64,000 nt of DNA, from contig NW_002476508.1 of assembly GCF_000189635.1 (NCBI RefSeq), positions 186,001-250,000 on the forward strand, in the 5' to 3' direction. The position numbers and the translations under genes were made by a program. The notes beneath the pieces are model-generated. The model ran no database searches. It was given only the letters and a program-made list of their open reading frames with translations, and was not told the DNA's origin. The DNA comes from Tetrahymena thermophila SB210 (taxonomy: Eukaryota > Ciliophora > Oligohymenophorea > Hymenostomatida > Tetrahymenidae). The first letter of the stretch is position 1. Each line of letters begins with the position of its first letter. This document shows, piece by piece, positions 60,398 to 64,000 of this stretch.

Positions 60398-62411
60398 AAA
60401 TTGGATAAGAAAAATCAAGTTCGCCTATTAGGCAGATTTACGAAGCTCCTGCCTATCCTAATAACTGTACCTCTTCTTATTCAAATATGTACCCCATTAC
60501 ATATCAAACAATGATGAGTTAAAACCATAGATATTAAGACTATTCACCAAATACTAAATAAGTAGGAAATAAATTTTTTATTTTTTCAAAATCAAAAGTA
60601 GAAAACTAAATAATTCAGAATTTGAAAATCTTTTTTTTCCTAAAATAGAATACTTTAGTAGAAGCTGATTCTCTTGAAAACACAATAAAGAAATAATAAG
60701 ATAGAGACTTTTATAAATATTAATTGTAGCAGATGAATGCTTAATAAAATTAGCTTTACTAGCTTAATTAGTCTCCATTTTAAAGCTAGACTATAACACC
60801 TCAAAAAAATTCTAGTAATAGACAATCTAGTTAAAATTTTTAAAATAGGAATTATTAAGCTCAGTAAAATTTTATAAAAACTGAAGATTAAGATTATTAA
60901 TAATTGAAATACAGTTCACCTTCTTCTTAATTAGATAAAACAAATAGAGTACTATTCACTGCATCACCATCTACTTTAAATCAGGAATAAACGAAATAAG
61001 ATTAAACAAAACTCTAATAATAGTCAAGCAAGTAATATTAATCAGAAAACAAAGATATGTATGACTCTATACATAGAAATGTGAATGATATAGTTAGCAA
61101 ATATTTTAAGCCATTAAATAAAGAAGATAAAGGAAAGAGTGAAAAATTAGAAACATAATCTATGCATTAATTATCTAGTAATTATAAGAGTAACTATGAA
61201 AGTCAAAATACAAGAAATAACTCTTAGGTATAAGATAAGACTTGGTCTCCTCTTTTTACTTAAAATTCTAGAGGCAATAATAATTCCAATATTTCTATTT
61301 ATAGCCAACCTTTTGAAATACGAACAGTTTAAACTTAACCAGATTCATAACAATACAAACTTTTTTAAGATAAACCTTCATTGAACCCTTCTTATTCTAA
61401 ATATATAACTCCTGAAACTGAAAAGATTCTTCAAAAATGGAATAACGTAGGTTTTGGAGATGCAAAAAATCTAAATGATTAGAGAAAAATAAATGCAATT
61501 TAGCAATATGAAATCAATAACTAGGCCAAGATATATGCACAATAGTCTGCTTAAAGATAATAATAACAGTATTAATAAAATCAATATTTCGAATTAGATA
61601 CCAAGCAATCTTTCAATCCCTAATTTTATTAATAAGAAAATATTCAAAATTTTAATAATTTTTTACCAAAACAACAAGAAAGTGTGATGAATTCAGCAAA
61701 AAATGTGATAAATAATTAAAATTATGTTTTATTTGAAAAAGAAAATGAAAATCACTCATAAAGTTAATTGAATTAAGCTTTTATACAAAGCAATCAATAA
61801 ACGTTGTAAAATATATAGCAGCTAAATACAATAAATAATATATCAAATATAGACTAACAAACCAGGTTTGATATTAGCATATAAGAATAAAATAGAATTT
61901 TACAGTAAGCTAAAATGAATTCCCTAGAGGAGTTTGATTCATTCGAAAAGGACAAAGATGAATATATAGATGGTTAAAACAATATAATTTACGACTCGAA
62001 TGAGATGTTTGATTAGAAAAATAAAGGAATTTAAAACAGAAAGAAAGCAAATAATAATTTCTAAGAAAGTGAAATCTTCCAAAGCTTATAAAGTACTTAA
62101 TCGGATAGGATTTTAACACCTAGCTGCTTAAATATACCCTATTAAGATATAAATAATAGAAAAATTCAATAGCAATAATAAGCAGAATCTCATTAAGATC
62201 TTACACTCAAGTCATTATTAAATATCCCTAAATCCCTTTAAAAAATAAGTTAAACCACAGAAGGAGATAAGGTAACATTTTTGAATATTTTAAAGTGTTT
62301 GACATATTTTTATAATAAAAGAAAAAGTAAAAGACAAAATCTCTTTTAGCTTTTTAGGTGGTTAGCTGCATTTTAATATTAATACTATTATATGTTTTGT
62401 TAATAAAGTGA
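60394..62411 (+). CDS. Low-complexity protein with C-terminal membrane anchor
   Basis: Exons 60394-60561, 60649-62271 and 62358-62411; 1,845 nt, 614 aa. Gln/Asn/Ser-rich throughout with SP motifs (SSSPIRQIYEAP; YSSPSSQ; FTASPSTL; DKTWSPLFT). There is a conserved-looking block near residue 350 (YITPETEKILQKWNNVGFGD) and an acidic segment (MNSLEEFDSFEKDKDEYIDG). The last, 54-nt exon encodes a single hydrophobic segment (VVSCILILILLYVLLIK) at the very C-terminus, so a tail anchor is likely. Without that splice the frame would run on into low-complexity AT sequence, which argues for the intron. No domain recognised. Confidence 0.72.
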
Positions 62412-63448
62412 TATTTATATTTATTTTATTAAATAATTAATTTTAATGTATAAATAGATAAATAAATATTTATTAAAACATAAATTATTTCATATTCATT
62501 TTTTATAATCCTTTGAATTTGGGTTTTCATAAATAAATCAATTAAAAATATATAAATAAATATTTATTTGAATTATTTATAAAGCCTATTTTTAATATGA
62601 CCTAACTAACACTTAAGTCGTTTCTTATTAAATATTTCTAAATTTTTACAAAAAATAAGCTAAACCACTGAAGAAGGACAAGATTAGGTAAAATTTTTTA
62701 TTATTTTAAACTGATAGATATGCTTTTTGATTAAAATAAGTAAATGGCAAAATATATTTTATCTTTTTTTTAATTAGATGTTTTAAGGATTTTAATGATA
62801 ATAATTTTTTTATTTTTTGAGAACAAAATGATTTTAATAATGATTTTATTTAATTATTAATTTAATTCAATAAATAGATAAAAAAATATTTAGTATTATT
62901 AATAAATTTCCTATTATTTTTGATATCAATTAAATATTTTAAAGCTTTTCGTAAATAATTTGAAAATATTTTTAAGTAAATACTTTATATAGATTATCAT
63001 ACTGCTGGTAAATTTTGAGTATTAAAAATTTGAAAAAAATTTTACCAGTTTTACACCTATCTTGTAAAATGTTTGGTAAATTTACAAGATATCTAAATTG
63101 ATTATGAATTATATGATATTCTACAGTATTTATTTTTGAATTGGTAAAAAATGTTTAATTAATTATCTTACTTAAATTATATAAAAAATTATAATAAAAC
63201 TATTTTATTTAATCAATAAATCAAAAGATATTTTTATCTTAATAACTCTTTAAAATTTTCATTCATGTAAAAAGCAATTATTTGCTTTTAAAAATAAGGC
63301 TTAATAATTGTATGTTAATACTGCAAAAAAAAAATATTGTTTTTTAATTGTAGAATTCGTAGATGGTTTCTTATGCTTAATAAAACTTAATAAATCTTTA
63401 ATTTCGATTGAAAAAATAAATTATAACATATAATGGAATAGCATAATA
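62412..63448. other. AT-rich intergenic region
   Basis: Apart from the duplicated 3' fragment at 62600-62800, no gene seen. Confidence 0.6.
62600..62800 (+). pseudogene. Decayed duplicate of the preceding gene's 3' end
   Basis: The segment ACTTAAGTC...TTATTAAATATTTC...AAAATAAGCTAAACCACTG, then a GTAAAATTTT donor-like site, parallels 62205-62280 of the upstream gene (end of exon 2 and the intron start), offset about 400 bp. Its would-be last exon no longer encodes a membrane segment. An old partial tandem duplication. Confidence 0.55.
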
Positions 63449-63622
63449 ATGGATGGCATTATCATAGAGAGTATTGACAAGTAGGAGGGAAAACAAGAAT
63501 TAAATATTATTAATATGATTGCAAATGAAATTAAAGAAAGTAGAAGAAGAAGTAAAAAAGGAAATGCCAGATATCACTAAGTAGGTATAGTTAGTAATGG
63601 TAATATATTAGCTAATAATTGA
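63449..63622 (+). CDS. Possible small ORF or first exon of a gene
   Basis: A frame from the ATG at 63449 to TGA encodes 57 residues of plausible composition (MDGIIIESIDKQEGKQELNI, then MIANEIKESRRRSKKGNARYH). A GTAGGT after the residue-44 codon could be a donor, in which case this is the 5' exon of a gene running off the right edge. Not recognised. Confidence 0.35.
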
Positions 63623-64000
63623 TTGCATCATCATTTTTATGCTAATATAAAATGATTGAATTTTATTTCCTATGTATATATTTAATATTAGAATTTTAAA
63701 TATATTTTATGCAATTTTTTTACATCATTAAATAGTTGACTTATTCTATTTAATAAAGAAATATGTATATCTTCAAATAAGGTGCATTATTATCTTTAAC
63801 TTCTTCATTTTCATTTTTTATTTTATTTTAAAAGTGTTAAAATTTGTATTTTCTCAAGTCAAGTAGAATAAACTAATCTCCTCTTTTTTATTTATTCGTT
63901 CTCAAAAGCTAGAAAAAAATTAGAAGACCTTCTTTTTATTTATCTTTTTGATCAAAAATCCTAATATCTATAATATAAAAAGGAAACCAATTTATTGTTA
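63623..64000. other. Right edge, AT-rich
   Basis: No coding signal that could be supported; could be intron or 3' flank of the small ORF at 63449. Confidence 0.4.

Noticed and set aside
1-64000. tRNA, rRNA or other structured RNA genes
   Set aside because: Scanned by eye for tRNA B-box-like motifs and GC-rich islands; none outside coding exons. A covariance-model search could still find small RNAs that I cannot see.

Overview
The window is nuclear DNA of a ciliate that reads UAA and UAG as glutamine and uses only UGA as stop. The evidence is internal. Read with the standard code almost no long frame survives. With UAA/UAG = Gln, eleven complete multi-exon genes and one truncated one open up, each ending at TGA, with exon lengths that add up exactly in frame. 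Introns are GT...AG, mostly 41-310 nt and very AT-rich, much longer than the 20-35 nt introns of Paramecium. Together with the protein families present this points to Tetrahymena or a close oligohymenophorean relative. All gene models are by eye, and coordinates are genomic spans including introns.

Left third (1-18,650): a truncated cysteine-rich surface protein gene (minus strand); an extended SDR reductase of the dihydroflavonol-reductase type (minus); then a 17-exon leucine-rich-repeat gene (plus) in which nearly every exon is one LRR and every exon-intron unit is a diverged copy of its neighbours. Behind it lies a 3.5 kb stretch without host genes that holds decayed DNA-transposon pieces (a Merlin/ISXO2-like and a Tc1/mariner-like transposase) and unassigned coding-like debris. 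It is a candidate germline-limited segment.

Middle (18,650-42,300): three tandem paralogues (A, B, C; about 1,310-1,320 aa each) of a ciliate receptor-like membrane protein family: signal peptide, long repeat-rich probable beta-helix ectodomain, a Cys-rich stalk and a multi-pass C-terminus. A and B arose by a recent 5.9 kb tandem duplication that includes their flanks. They converge on a 2,187-aa cysteine-rich multi-pass protein on the minus strand, a full-length paralogue of the truncated gene at the left edge. The middle of the window is thus mainly large, fast-evolving surface proteins.

Right third (42,990-64,000): housekeeping-looking genes. On the minus strand: a coiled-coil protein with a 1.4 kb repeat-filled intron, a disordered hypothetical protein, a nine-exon RBBP4/MSI4-like WD40 histone-chaperone relative with an acidic tail, and a membrane-anchored J-domain/thioredoxin-like protein. 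On the plus strand: three Gln/Ser-rich low-complexity proteins, two of them tail-anchored, the last sharing a 72 bp divergent intergenic gap with a small minus-strand gene.

No rRNA, tRNA, CRISPR or bacterial-type features were found. Intergenic DNA is extremely AT-rich and mostly featureless by eye.
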